A stretch of DNA of 64,000 nt from Lingula anatina (GCF_001039355.2 NW_019774314.1:203042-267041); one strand, 5' to 3'; shown: positions 48,527-61,856, counted from the first letter of the stretch. The notes: generated by a model not told the origin, from the sequence alone. Made by a program: numbers and translations.

Positions 48527-50177
48527 TTGCCTCAGTTTTCGGCCTTACAAGCTCACGGTACCCTTACCGCTGGTAAGGCCTCATAGCAGTATGTACAAAA
48601 ACCTTGAGACACTTAAGTACCTCGAAATGTCCACGTTCTGACAATCTCTGTGGGTCCTCCGTTGTACCTTGTAATATGTATATCCAATTAAAAGTGTCTT
48701 CGTGTACCTTCAGGCACGATGTTCATAAAGTTTTGCTCTTTTTATTTCAGCTTCCTCCTGCACCGACACAACAGCACGCCATATTGTGGTACACTTGCGG
48801 AAAGGACGACCACCTTTTCAAGGTCGACCTCGAAATGGAGTTGACCTGTTTCATGTTTCCAATGTAAACTTTTAGCGCCCTCGGGTGACGAGTTGTGAAA
48901 AATGGTGTTTGGTCCATGTAGGCGACCTAGCTCCAGTTATAATGTTTTACAAGCATTTGGCCATCCATTTGCGCTTCTGTCGAATTTGGCCTACCTTTGC
49001 CTTAAAAGCTACATGAATAAATATTTGAGAAATTTTATAATTATAGTATTTTATAGCAATAAAAATATATTTAAAAATCATGTATTGTTTTATTTTTTAT
49101 TATTAGTAGTATTATATTTTCGCCCTTAATCAAAAAACATACATGAATTACATTAAAAGGAAAAAACTTTTTACTTATTTTTTTTTATCAATTTCTTTAT
49201 TTTTTTACTTATATTTCTTTATTTTGTTTATTTATTATTTTATGGATGACATGCTCGATCTCTGGTGTTCCGAACACTACTGGGAGAGGAAAAAAATAAT
49301 AAAATAAAATAAAAATAAATAAATAAATTGCAGCTCAAGTCAAAAATACAAGACTGGAAATGAAAAATGAACCACAAAACAAATAGGCGTCATTCACTCT
49401 GGGATCACCAAAAAGTTATCATGCAGTCATTTGTTTCATTTTTGCATCACACAAACGACTTCAAGGCCTCTGTACACCTTAACCTCTTCCTCAAATGAAA
49501 TGAAATAAAGACATTGATAAAAAAAACAAGTAAAAAGTTTTTTCCTTTTAATGTAATTCATGTATGTTTTTTGATTAAGGGCGAAAATATAATACTACTA
49601 ATAATAAAAAATAAAACAATACATGATTTTTAAATATATTTTTATTGCTATAAAATACTATAATTATAAAATTTCTCAAATATTTATTCATGTAGCTTTT
49701 AAGGCAAAGGTAGGCCAAATTCGACAGAAGCGCAAATGGATGGCCAAATGCTTGTAAAACATTATAACTGGAGCTAGGTCGCCTACATGGACCAAACACC
49801 ATTTTTCACAACTCGTCACCCGAGGGCGCTAAAAGTTTACATTGGAAACATGAAACAGGTCAACTCCATTTCGAGGTCGACCTTGAAAAGGTGGTCGTCC
49901 TTTCCGCAAGTGTACCACAATATGGCGTGCTGTTGTGTCGGTGCAGGAGGAAGCTGAAATAAAAAGAGCAAAACTTTATGAACATCGTGCCTGAAGGTAC
50001 ACGAAAACACTTTTAATTGGATATACATACTACAAGGTACAACGGAGGACCCACAGAGATTGTCAGAACGTGGACATTTCGAGGTACTTAAGTGTCTCAA
50101 GGTTTTTGTACATACTGCTATGAGGCCTTACCAGCGGTAAGGGTACCGTGAGCTTGTAAGGCCGAAAACTGAGGCAA
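48527..50177. mobile_element. 1.65-kb foldback element with 9-bp TSD (Mutator-like)
   Basis: Two arms of about 680 bp (about 48527-49204 and 49498-50177) are near-perfect inverted copies, starting TTGCCTCAGTTTTCGGCC, with a loop of about 290 bp. Flanks are CGTTCCATG at 48518-48526 and 50178-50186, a 9-bp target duplication. Duplicate B has the uninterrupted site (GGCGTTCCAC-AAGGGGCCC). Long TIRs plus a 9-bp TSD fit a non-autonomous Mutator-like element; no transposase seen. It lies in the 5' UTR intron of WDR53 copy A. Confidence 0.9.
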
Positions 50178-50466
50178 CGTTCCATGAGGGGCCCGTAGCT
50201 ATAGTCTGAAGGTTCATTGGTCCGAATGTTCACTCTAAAACCTTCGGACCAACGAACCCTTGATTTAAAAAACTGATGAAAATGTCACGATTTTTCAGAT
50301 CAATGAACCTTCGGACCAGTGAAACTTCGGACTATTGAGACGCCCCCTTCCACCCACAACACAAAACAGCCGATCAATGATTTACGACTTCTTACGAGAA
50401 AATTCCAATTATGTCCACATTTACAATGATTATTTCGACTAAATCAATCTGATACTTCAACACTTA

Positions 50467-50468
50467 CC
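50467..50468 (-). other. Splice donor of WDR53 copy A untranslated exon 1
   Basis: On the minus strand the sequence reads TTTAG|GTAAGTG. The same site is present in copy B (63273/63272). Together with the acceptor just before the ATG, this defines an untranslated first exon upstream; its transcription start was not located. Confidence 0.55.
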
Positions 50469-51239
50469 TAAATTGAGAGCCGATCAGGTTCTTACTGCCC
50501 TTTGCTTTTTAAAATATACACTTGCGTTCCAAAAGCGAAAGAAACAAGGTTTTCATTAAAAGGGAAATAAATTGCATCTACTGTACCGCACGTGGTGTCA
50601 ATGCACAAGACAAGCTGAGGTCAAGAAGTGGGACTTAATTTCTGTATACATATATATACATAAAGATTAGGATATTTATACTGTTGAATGATTGACTAAA
50701 ATCTGTGGGGATCAATTTGGCGTCAGTATAAGTGTCCTAATGTAAATATGCAGAATTGTTCATAAATAATATAGAAAAATAAGCTGAAAAGATTTTTCAG
50801 CTTTTGCCCCCACCTCATAAATTTGTTTCAGCGTTATCATATGTGACATGGCTAGAGAAGGTAGATTCGGTTGACTTTTCTTTAGTGGTTGACATTTATA
50901 TTCATTTTTGCTTGTGCTTTCCAAAGTTACTGATTAACTGGTGTTAAGATGAGAGGTTGTGCGTGCATCAAACTGTCACCATTGCTATGACCATCATCCA
51001 GCCTTTAATCCTACATTTTTGCCAAAATGAAAGTAATGCTGGCTACTCTCACCAAATATTTGAACACAAATGACATATTTTATACATTGTTAAGTCTGGC
51101 CTTCAAGTCAAGTAGGTAACATATAGCATGTTTTGATCGAGAACGTGCTAATTTATAAATTATTGATCTTATGGCTCTGCTTAGAACGGACTTTGGGTAG
51201 TTTAAAGCTCCTCAAGTGAAAGTTGGTTCTGCTGTCAGT

Positions 51240-54200
51240 ATTCCCTTCTGACATCTCAGAAAGACATGGTGGTCTGAGTGAGTTATGATTCGGTAAGAAA
51301 GAATTTACCTACGACTTGGGTAACGTGATACTTATCACATTTGTGTGTTTATATTCCTCCCTATCAGGTGATTGGAGATATGGGGGTCTTAAATGTAGAA
51401 CAAACGCGGATCCAGCGCACGTGCATTGGGGGGAGAGAGTGAGTTTCGACACTTGGGGCCAGTTACATTTCTCTATCAAGCTTAGGCAGTCAGAGGGACA
51501 CAGTGGTGAAACTTGCAAAGAAGATTAAAGACAGGTGTGTGTGCGTCTGTGTGGAGGGGTAGCATAATTGTGTAGAGGGTGGGGATACTGCACTGCTACT
51601 ATTTAATAAGGTGTCCTGCTGCTGAGCTGGTGCCCAGGTGTGGGTAGAAATAATAAAATAATTCTATTAACTTTGTCCAAATAAAGGCACCTTTAACCAA
51701 CATAATATGGTTACCTTCAAGATCAGTTGCGCAAACAAGAGTTACTTGAAAAATCACTTTTAAAAATTCATGTTTATTCTAGAAAAAAGAAATTACACTT
51801 AATGCTTTAATAGCAAGCAAACAATTTACAGTGTAGCAGGTAAGCAGTTAAAAATGCCACATCTTCCTTCTAAACCATGGAATGGAAATCGTATCATTTT
51901 GCTTCTTTCAAATTTGAACACCTTTTACTTTATTTTTACCTGTATTTTTGGTATTTTCCTCCCAAAACAGATATCTTAGTATCATTATTCAATATGACTA
52001 CTTTACAGATATGTATGTTTATCATTACTCGAAAAGACTACTTTATTATTTTGTGGTTTACCCAACAAATATTAATATAATAAATTGTTGTCTTATGTTG
52101 AATGCAAACTAAGTGTACAGATTTAAACGGGGAGTTTCACAACTACTGATGGTTTACTACTTTTCTTTTGGGGTCTTTATCTAGATTTAAGAGAAAAAAT
52201 TAAACAAGAAAAAGAAAAAAAAACACAAAATAACAAACAAACATTTGTCAGAAAAAGTTACAGGCAGGATAACATAAACAATGACTCTAATTATATATAA
52301 CCAAGAACAACAGAAAAAGAAAGATTTATGACAAATGTAGTGCTTAAAATTAACCTAACAATACATCTGATAAAAATATTGGCATAAGAGAGTGGCAATT
52401 ACACTGATATAACAATAGCTAACAGGGGGATTTTCTCCCAGACGAGTTAAGGCACAGTCTTCAGTTTATCCATTGCCAAAGCATGGTTTCTAGACAACAA
52501 TGCCTTGACAATGAGGGAGAATTTATCATCAGCATTTCTTTTTTCTTCATTTGTTACCTTTTATGGTGTCCTTATATTTTACATTCCAAATAATCCTCTT
52601 GAAACAATCCATTCCTGTGATCAATAAATCAAAATTCAAGAAGCCTGGGCCATATGGAGGACATAAAGCTGCAGAAGCTCTCCCTATTGAATAAGCAGCA
52701 ACCATGCAAAAGCATCAAAACGTACATTTTTATCATAATGACAACCTAAATTATGTACAGTAGTAAGCCCAATTTTACTGATGCTGACAAAGGTATATAA
52801 CATAGTAAATAAAGATGTTTCTACATCAGCCTTAACACTGTATCACAGCTTACACTCGAGTTCCGTTTACTAAACACCCACCCATGCCCAAAGTTGCATC
52901 CCTTATTCGGGTCTGCTTCTTCATTTTCTTTTCATTTCTAAATATGCCCACTAGTTCTGTCTGAATGTCCTAATATTATGTGTAGACAAAATGTACATCA
53001 CAAAAATATATTGCCAATGCTCTGAATTTACCCAGAAATATCAAAGCACTTGAATTCTTGTCTCCTTTATCAATGACACTTTTCTAATGGCATTTGCTTT
53101 TTTGAATCTTGACAATTTGAAACCCATTCACACCAAGTTAAAGTCTAAATCAATCCTCAAATTCAGAGACCACAAAGGTAAAGACTGCTATAGGAAGCTA
53201 CACATTACTTCAGTATCTTCAACACTATAACTAACAATCTGGCATTGATGAAATACGAGCAGGTTCAAGTTAAAACTGGTGTGAACAGGGACTGAAATTG
53301 TACCACCCATGCTTTCTTCTTTACATCAGTATGTCCTCTATATAATCATATTCTAAAGAGATATTGGTTTACATTGTTGTCCAATATAACTTATGCTACA
53401 AACTTAAATGAAATATTATCTCGTTTTTTCTTCTTTCTTTAGAACCAATACTAGTATACTTATTTTGTGCCTTGGTAAGAAACATATCTTGAAGTACAGA
53501 TTTTTTTCTGGGAGGTTGGATTTTCGAGATCTGTGGTGTCATTTAAAATGCAACTGATGAATTTGTACATTGAATAGACATTTTTTCAAGTATTTACATA
53601 AAGTATTCTCTTCACAAAATGACTTCATTTATACAAGCATTTTCCCCCATTTGTTTTCCGCCTTTAATTACAAACACATAACTGAAAATAATAATATCTT
53701 AGTCAAGTCATTTACAGTAAAGATTTGTGTTCACATTTTCACTTGGTGATTGTATGAAAACTTGCACATTCATTCAAAAACAATATATATCTATCTATAA
53801 TACCCTACCCCAAATATGTTATTTATCATTTACCCACCCTACAAACCCCAAATATACCCCAATTTTAAAATAGTGTTTGAGAAAGTCCTTTGTAGCCCCA
53901 AACATTTTCACAACATCCCTTTTGAAAAGGTCGAGGAGCTAGAAGTGAACTTCCAACAGTAACAGAAATGATACAAAGACCACTGTTGTGGTCAACTTCA
54001 ACGATTAACTATAAAAAAAAAAAAAAAAAAGACTGATGTTACAGAGCCTGGCATAAGCTCTAAATTCAGTCAAATCAGAATTTGGAGTGAAAAAACATCA
54101 AACTAGAAAAATTAAAAGAAAATGTGTTCCTTTTTTTTAGCAACTTGTTTTAACATCTAGTGAAATTATTGTGAGCTACTGTGAGCCCAAAATGTTGATA

Positions 54201-54665
54201 TAGCAGTAAATCAAAAAAAGAAGAAATATCTGCAAAAGTAACACCAACTGCAGATTTTTTCTTCTTTTTATCAGTTTGTCTTTATAATCAGTTATGGAAA
54301 TGGTGCACATTTTTTTAAATGAGTTTCCCTTATATCTACACAATATCAAGTCTACTTGCCCCTTTCAAAATCCAACATAGCCATTCTTACTCTGCATTTT
54401 GGCTGTTTCTTATTCAAAATTCAGTGTTTTTTCTGTATATCTTTGTTGAAATCAAAACTATTTAAGGAAAAAAAAAAATAGGTCATATTGACCTACTAAA
54501 ATGTTACCAATTATATAGGAACTGAAGAGTAAAATCCAAAGTCATTACAACCTGTTATCATTTTAGCTTGCTATCACCAATTAATGAAAAAGAAACAAAT
54601 AGGTCATCACGACCTACTTCTTGAGCCAAGTTACTATAAATAGGATCCTATGATAACAGTTCTCC
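51240..54665 (-). other. Probable long 3' UTR / flank of the LAMP gene
   Basis: About 3.4 kb, AT-rich, without a supported coding exon. On the minus strand an AATAAA is present at 51778-51773, which could end a 2.9-kb LAMP 3' UTR. This is inference only; the stretch nearer 51300-51600 shows no recognisable gene. Confidence 0.35.
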
Positions 54666-55762
54666 TCACACGGACTGGTATCCCTGTCTATTGGTTCGCC
54701 TGCCGATGAGGTAAGCAATGAGAACAATCACAACCAGTCCTGCTAACGCAGCACCTACAGCAATGGGTACGATGTTGTCTGTTTGTGTATCTGCTAAACA
54801 TACAGTTTCTGAAAATGACAAAAGATAATAATATGAAGAAGAATATAAAATCAGTCACTTGGGCTGAGGTCAAGATATAGCTTTACAAAAGCCAGAAAAT
54901 TGAAACTGACTGAAGTTGGATGGTGCACTTATACTACTTAACATGGTTATCATTCTAAAAGAAATATAAAGGAGCTTAAAACATATCCTGCACATATGAC
55001 TGTAAAGTTGAAAGAGGTTGGCTGACCTATTAGTATATATGCCATTTGACTATACATGTAGTGCTGACAGCTGGTTGTTATGTTCAGGCGTGATTTTAAG
55101 GTGATGAAATGCAGGTGAACAGTTCATCTTTTTAACGTTAAACTAAAAAGAATGAATCTTCGGCTCTCTCAAAGCCACAGTACACTTCAGATTTAGAAAA
55201 AAATGCTGCCAAGTCTTGCAGCATTTTCCAGCATAAATAGTCCAGTTCTTTCCTAAATTTACCCTTACATCTTTGGGAATCTTAAAACTTTTGTTAAACT
55301 GATTTTCAACTGCAATGAATCAACAAATTAATATTCAGTCTGATGAATTTCATCACAGTGCTAACTATACCAAACTGTACACAAAGACAAGACTGAAACA
55401 AATTTTAACAGGTTTTGATACAAAAATGACACTTACACTATCAAACTGTTCAGGAAAAAAAAAAAAAAAAAAACTAACCTTTTCCCCCACCAAAAGTATC
55501 AGTTTTGTTGTTCTGGTTGAAGGCTGTCACTTTCAAGTTAGTAATAGTGACAGATACTTTATCATCAAATGTTGGATTAATTGCAGAGTTGCATCTGTAG
55601 TAGCTGTTAACCGGTGCTTGCACATTTTCAAAATGTCCGTTTGAAGAATTCTTCACATCTGAAAAAGCATTATAATAACGAGTACTGAAAAAACTTTGGG
55701 AACTATTATATATTTATTTATTTACTGAGAATACATTGTAATTATGAAAATACTCCCCTCCC

Positions 55763-55811
<49 letters not shown>

Positions 55812-58800
55812 ACACACACATTCAATTACTTAATAAATCAATAAAGTCATAAAATAAAATATTGAGTAACTATTCCTAAATAAAACAAGGCAGCAAAGCT
55901 GTCAAATGTACAGACAAAAAGCNACCTGTTGCATCGGGGAACAGGGTTGAATCCTTGGTGTTGTACTCAACAGTGGCATTTGCCAATGCCACATTGTTGT
56001 CATCATTAGTGAATCTCATGGTCATACTGACAGCATTATCGTACATATTTATTGTAATTGTCTCCAAAGCCTTCGAACAATTTCCTTCAACTGCTGCACT
56101 GCTATTTTGGGGCAGACTGAATTTAGCTTCTAACGTCTTGTTCTGAAACCATAATGAAACAATTCATAAAAACTAGAAAGTGAAGCTGCTATATATATAT
56201 ATCAGTCATTCTTTGCTAGTGGTGCACTGCGGGGGGCCATATAACAAGAATGTAATTTAAATTTAGATCGCCAAACAAATTCTCATGACATCATTGTGTA
56301 TGTCTCAATAACAAATCAAAGAAGCTGCATGAGCAAGGAGGATTCTGTCATAAAAGCAAAATAAGAGAAAATGCAGAAAATATATCGAAATTACCCTCAA
56401 AATGGCGTACTTCGTTAGCAGCAAAGCGAAAAAAAGAAAGAGAAAGGAAAAGAAAATATAGATCTGCTTTGACCCCTCAGAAGAGAGCTGCAATCAACTT
56501 GAAAAGATCATTCCGGGGCCACTCTCCATTTATTGTGAGCTATAGGGAGCGTTCCTGCTTCTGTGAAGCATGTGTGACACTTGAAGGCGAGCATACTTAT
56601 AAGCAAGTCCTTTGTTGGAGACTGGAAAGAAGTCAGCTTGAAAGTCAACAGGAGGCAAAAATGAAAAGTGCTTGTTTTACAATATCCATATTGTTAACCA
56701 TAATATATATTAAACCAATTTATTTCCTGTCATATTTATACATATAAGTATAAAATGAAAAGTTGAATATGGTCTGTCAAAATTAGATAAAATCAATTTT
56801 ACTCATTAAAAATATGTGCTGAAGAAAGATAAAAACTGTTTGAGGGACCATTTCCACAGATATTTGGATCAATGTATCTCACTAAATTGCTATCAAACTA
56901 ACTGGCTAAGTAAAACTGTTAGGGGGTAATTATCTTTACCCCTGGCTGATTCGGTAGGCGTGACAGTCATTTAAGCCTCCTAAGCTGATAGCAATATAGC
57001 ATGAACCCCCAGGGAGCTAGGTCGATCCAGATGGATCGATCTAAGTATGGGAATCCAGTCTTAAACTTACCCATTTTTCGTTATCAGAGTAAAAAGATTC
57101 CTTGTATTATACACTCTGGGACATTCTTTAGATCAACTTTGTTTAGTGTGTGTCCCATATAACAGAGTTACAGTAAACAAAAATATGTGCATTATTCCTC
57201 TGTGTTTGTCAATTCCAATTTAAAAGTGTGTGAGAGCAATGTTCCTCTCATGCTTGAAGTTTGTGTGGTTAATAGCATAAATAGTTATTTACATAATTAT
57301 AAAAAGTTTTTGTTCCCGCGTCACTAACTTTACCGTGTCAGACATATTCACCATTTTTATCAATAATGAAATGTGGATTGAATTCTTCAAAACCAGTTTT
57401 AAAGCATTGAGACAACACCCCCTTATGATTTGAACTAAAACTAAAAACATTCCATTAGATTTTCATTAGTTTTAGTGCCAAATATATCTCCCATGTAACG
57501 TGTCTTGGATTTGGAGGGTATAGCTGTTCAACTCTCTTGTGTGCCCTGACAAGGGCATCTGCTGTTTCCCTTTTGATGAAATGATAAACTGTGATGGTGT
57601 AGCTATCACATTGCAAAATTACAACTTCCCAGAGAAAGTTTGAAATTTTCGGTCAAATTCAACATTTTGTAACCACTAGCAAAGAATGACAGATATATAT
57701 ATATATCAAACAACAAAGAACATTGTATTTGTAGAGATAATCAGTACTATGATGTGTCCCATAGTACAATTGATGCTGGACCAGTAATGAATTGCACATT
57801 TGTTCAGTTACTGATCACCCCTTTTAAAAAGTTTTCAAATGAGATTAAATGGATGCATGGTATTCTATAAATAAGAATTGCTAGCAGGAATGGTCACACA
57901 CACTTAGGCATGCTGAAAATAGTTCTATGCAACACCAAACTGATAGGGAACAAAACCGAGGTGTTGGCATACTTCTCAAATCATTACCGTAATTGACTGG
58001 GGGGAGGGGGGGGGGGGAGCAAAGGCTCCATTGCACTAAGTGATCTTCCCCTCTCTGTACAACCCTCCCCTTCAATGTAACTCTGCTCTGGTCATTGCTT
58101 TATTATTATGTCTTCTGTTTAACATTCCCTTCAACCTTTTAATTTCAGCCAATTGTAACTATGTTCTATTTACAATTGTACATGGGTTGATCTTCCTTGG
58201 AACTAACTACCTCTATTGGTCATTCCATTAAACTAAGCTCACTATATATAATCCCTCTAATCTCTTTAATTAGTAGATTGCTGTACCCAGTAATGATTGG
58301 GCGATACATGTATTAGTTATAATGTCACCTTTATCAGTCATAAAATAATTTAAGCAGTGTAGGAAATTAAAAGGCTTATTCAAAGTTCAATTTCCTGTTA
58401 TTTCTAACAACATATCCAAGTATCGTAATGTAAAGAAAAACAACGTTTCAATATCAATACATGTTTATATCAATAACAATGATAACAAGAAACGATTCTC
58501 TGGCTTTATAAACACTCACCTTGACATCCATATACTTGATAGTAAACTGGGCATTCATTTGCAGAATGATGCAGTCAACACTGCCATTTCTCACCACAAA
58601 AGTTTTCCGCTCTGGTTCGGCAGTGGTGGTTATCGGTGATGTTGTCGATGGTTGTGTTGTCGATGGTTGTGTTGTTGACGATTGTGTTGTCGAACTGTTG
58701 GTGCTATTGCTTGTAGTTGGGGCTTGGGTTGCTGTTGTTCCATTGCTGGTAGTTGACGTAGTCACAATGGTAGTTTTCACTGTTGTTGTTGGTGTTGTAA

Positions 58801-58851
58801 CTGTTGTCGTTGCAGCAGCCGTCGTGTTATTCTGGGCAGCCACAAATGCAA
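54666..58851 (-). CDS. LAMP: Lysosome-associated membrane glycoprotein (LAMP family); first coding exon not found
   Basis: Minus-strand exons with agreeing phases: 58851-58520, 56142-55926, 55658-55479, 54808-54666. The first ends a signal peptide (AFVAAQ) and continues as a Thr/Ser/Pro mucin-like stalk ([22 protein letters not shown]), then enters the LAMP luminal domain ([20 protein letters not shown]). The next exons continue it with N-glycan sites and paired cysteines ([21 protein letters not shown]). The last exon holds a Cys, the transmembrane helix ([24 protein letters not shown]) and the tail [16 protein letters not shown] is the GYxx-hydrophobic lysosomal sorting signal, almost as in vertebrate LAMP1/LAMP2. 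There is one luminal LAMP domain rather than two, as in LAMP3/CD68-type members. An N at 55923 falls at the third base of an intron (GTNGC). The ATG/signal exon is not seen before the junction at 60059. Confidence 0.88.
55768..55809. repeat. Poly-A tract
   Basis: About 42 A residues inside a LAMP intron (on the LAMP strand, poly-T). Confidence 0.9.
56843..57060. mobile_element. MITE family 3, third copy
   Basis: About 218 bp related to 14726-14986 and 17843-18068, in the opposite orientation (ends GGGACCATTTCC and TGGGAATCCAGTC; inner GGATCGATCTAAG). It lies in the large LAMP intron. Confidence 0.7.
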
Positions 58852-59472
58852 CTGAAAAATAGCAATAATAAGTGTGGACCTGTGTGAACAATTTGTGTGA
58901 ATATGGAAAGTACAGTTAAAGGCAAAGGTTTCACATTAAGAATTTTTTTGAAATCTTATAGATAGAAACATTTAACATAACAAATATGATAGCAGTGGTT
59001 ACTGTGGGAGAAATGAATCCACTTCCTGGTATTGGCAAACTTTGATGACTGCAAAATCAATTTCCAGACTCATTCTGGCTGAACACCTGTTGTGTGCTGA
59101 ACATATTTGATAAGATAGGGAAGCAATCATTGAGTTTTTTTTTTACACGGACTATTCAGTTTTTGATTTCAGAAATACTGATAAAAACCTTCACATATCA
59201 GGTACTATCATCAGATCATGTACTTCAAATCTAAGTACAATAAATAAATAAATAAATAAATAAATAGATAGATAGCACCACAATTACATAGCATACATAT
59301 GAATGAAGCATTATATAATCAAACTGTAAAGGTTTGATCCACTTGCCGAGTCACTTTCTCACATTAAGTGGATCCCATCCAAATGTCAGGGGTAATAAGA
59401 ACAATAATAGCAAAATATTTCACATCACTCGTTGTTTATTTTTCTTGGCAACTATCTTCCCTTCACAGCAAA

Positions 59473-59535
<63 letters not shown>

Positions 59536-59899
59536 GGTTACAACTCATGGTAAACCTTTTTCTAGAAGAAATTGACTTCCTACATAAACCATATTAAGGG
59601 TCAATAATCAATTTATGTCTCATACCACATGAAATCATTACAGTGGCAAATTCAGCATAGTATTCAACACACTAATCCCCATGTGATTGTTGACATGACT
59701 CACACCAGCAAAGTCAGGAGTGCAAAAGTTCTATTCAAAAATTTCAATATTCTAAAATACTTATTCTCATATATGCATCTGATGGAAAATACCATTCAGC
59801 CAGAGCCATTTGACACTAGTAGGTGGCAATTTCCTTTCTCAATAGGCACCAACCGGCTAGCTAAATGTTAATTTTTACCTAATACTAGCATTTATTGAA
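58852..59899. other. Non-coding flank / LAMP first intron
   Basis: No exon identified. Contains (AAAT)n at about 59239-59264 and a long (TA)n tract at 59475-59530. Confidence 0.45.
59475..59530. repeat. (TA)n microsatellite
   Basis: About 28 TA units; the length may be variable or collapsed. Confidence 0.95.
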
Positions 59900-60058
59900 G
59901 GCCCCATTCAGAACAAGGGACTACCTAGTCTGAGGGTCAAATATGGCAACCTACTACAAAGCTTGCAGTCTAATCCACTAACAGACACCGAAAAGACATC
60001 CTGTAGAAAAGCATTCAAGTAGGTCGGCAATGTTTAACCCTCTAGCTACGGTAATGTG
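59900..60058. mobile_element. MITE family 2, truncated at an N
   Basis: Matches the element at 13458-13632 from its left end (GGCCCCATTCAGAACAAGGG) through the TCTAATCCACTAACAGACAC block, but the right inverted end is missing: the sequence changes at the N at 60059. Confidence 0.75.
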
Positions 60059-60366
60059 NGATTGAGGGTTAATCATGATGTCTGAATGTTAATGCTACAA
60101 GCAAAACCTACATTATTTATTTGTATCATGGTTACTTTTGTTTTCTTTTTTTAATTTTTGCTTTTCAAAGTTTATAACTTGAAAGTGTCGTGTTATTAAA
60201 AACAAGAGGACCAACCAATAACATGCACTGTGATATCCTCATAAAGAGTCCCATCATGACCTACTCTTTTTATAGAAATCTCAGCAGTCATAAGACAACG
60301 AGTTACTGTAGTGTACGGACGTGTTTTATTGCTTTCGACACAAATCTGTCAATTAGCAATGTGAAA

Positions 60367-60486
60367 ATGTCTCGCATTACCGGATTAGAGGATGCTTTCA
60401 GCGGAGCCATGAGACGGGCAAGAGGAAGGATTTCCAACGCTGCCTCCTTTGTCAGAAGCAGGCTGAGAAGAGCAACAGGAGTTTGA
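60367..60486 (+). CDS. Small cationic ORF, copy B (39 aa), unknown
   Basis: Begins MSRITGLEDAFSGAMRRARG and continues NAASFVRSRLRRATGV before a stop. The frame is shared with 27999-28166; the copy A tail is longer by 16 residues because this copy stops earlier. Seven arginines in the last 24 residues make it strongly basic. No family recognised. Confidence 0.3.
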   Translation: MSRITGLEDAFSGAMRRARGRISNAASFVRSRLRRATGV

Positions 60487-61605
60487 GTCCATCCTAACTT
60501 GAAACATGCGTCTATGCTGCCAGTTCCCAAGGTTTTGGTAATGAATACTTCTTTATTTATTTCTTTTGGTAAGATTTGGCCACTCTGTAAAAAGCTGTGA
60601 GGAGGCAGTTTTTACCAATATAACCACAGAAAATATTATGATGGAGTCTGGTAAATGCCATGCCCACTCAATGTCACACTTCCTGCTGATCAGTCTCTCT
60701 TAAAATTGCCATGTGGCAGTGCTGAGAAAGTTTTGGACATCACTGGGATGATTCAGATCAAATGACTCCCTAGCCTGACTGAGAAAGTGACTTCAGGAGT
60801 GGTTGATCAGCAAGCAGTATGAGACCACAAAGAAACTAACCTTTAATTTCACATGTAACTTATCTTACCTTTGAAACCAGGCAGCAAATAAATAAATAAA
60901 TAAATAAATGAATAAATAAATAAAAAGGAACCTGACAAGACCTTATAAAAACCCTCACCAGACCCAAATGGATAAAGAAAACCCTGAAGAGAAAAGCTGA
61001 GGCTACTGACACACGAAGACAAAGTTTAGAACTGGTGCAAGGAGGCCATCAGCTTCTGTATAAAATATGAAAAAAGAAAGGTCATTTCTAGACCCTGCCT
61101 GTATGCTTCAAAAAAAAAAGAAAAAAAAAAAAAAAGTACATACACGTAGACTCTAGACATGTTAATATCTAGATAATATTAGATAATATTAGCCAAAAGA
61201 AATGGGAAGGCCAAAGTAAGGAACAGAAAATCAAGAGAAAGCAAACGTTTAGAAGACGCAGCAATGCATGTAGATCCTATGAGTGAAACTGGTGGCTATG
61301 GGACACTATGAGTGCTACCAATAATCATGATGCCCAACAGGTACCTTCAATGTTTCTCTCATTATCAAGCTTCCAAGTAATTAAAAGGCAAAGGGCCTAA
61401 GGACGAGCTAAGCTTTAACAAGGCCACATTAATTCATGGCATCTCTGAAAGCTGAAATGGTCAGAGAGGCCTGTTTCACAAAGCCATTGTTCGTTAGAAT
61501 AACTAATGACAGTAGTATCTTACTAACTAGAAGACTTAGCCATATTTGAGGGGTGTTTCACGAAGCCATCATTAACTCATTGCTAAGTTCAGTCGTAAAC
61601 AAATA

Positions 61606-61752
61606 ATGGAAGAAAAAGAAAAGACCAAGAGAGCTCCTCTGTGTACAATCGAAGAGCTCGAGGCATTAGTAGTTGGCATATCTGAAAATAGAGAGGTGTT
61701 ATTTTCAAAGTTTTACAATGTTGTGACTAATAACTTGAAGGAAGACACCTAA
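61606..61752 (+). pseudogene. Myb/SANT-like domain fragment of a Harbinger element, copy B
   Basis: Same relic as at 47136, 48 aa here (RAPLCTIEELEALVVGISEN). A short deletion after NNLKE shifts to an early stop. Confidence 0.55.
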
Positions 61753-61856
61753 AATGTACTTTTCTTTTTTAAAAAAATCCTACTAGTAACCTTTAAATTA
61801 CGTAACGGTCAATTCTCAGCACCATCCACAATGTCTGCCTAATAAATAATCGGCCG

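Larger units (their letters stand above)
46589..51230. repeat. Right segment of WDR53-region duplicate A
   Basis: Matches 61070-64000 nearly throughout (GAAAAAAGAAAGGTCATTTC start, Myb-like ORF, WDR53 gene, 5' flank) apart from the foldback element at 48527-50177 that only copy A carries. Confidence 0.85.

Noticed and set aside
48604-50100. Paired ORFs identical on opposite strands (48604-48867, 48902-49129 and 49575-50100)
   Set aside because: They are mirror images created by the two arms of the foldback element.
58521-58862. 113-aa Val-rich plus-strand ORF
   Set aside because: Antisense shadow of the Thr-rich LAMP stalk.
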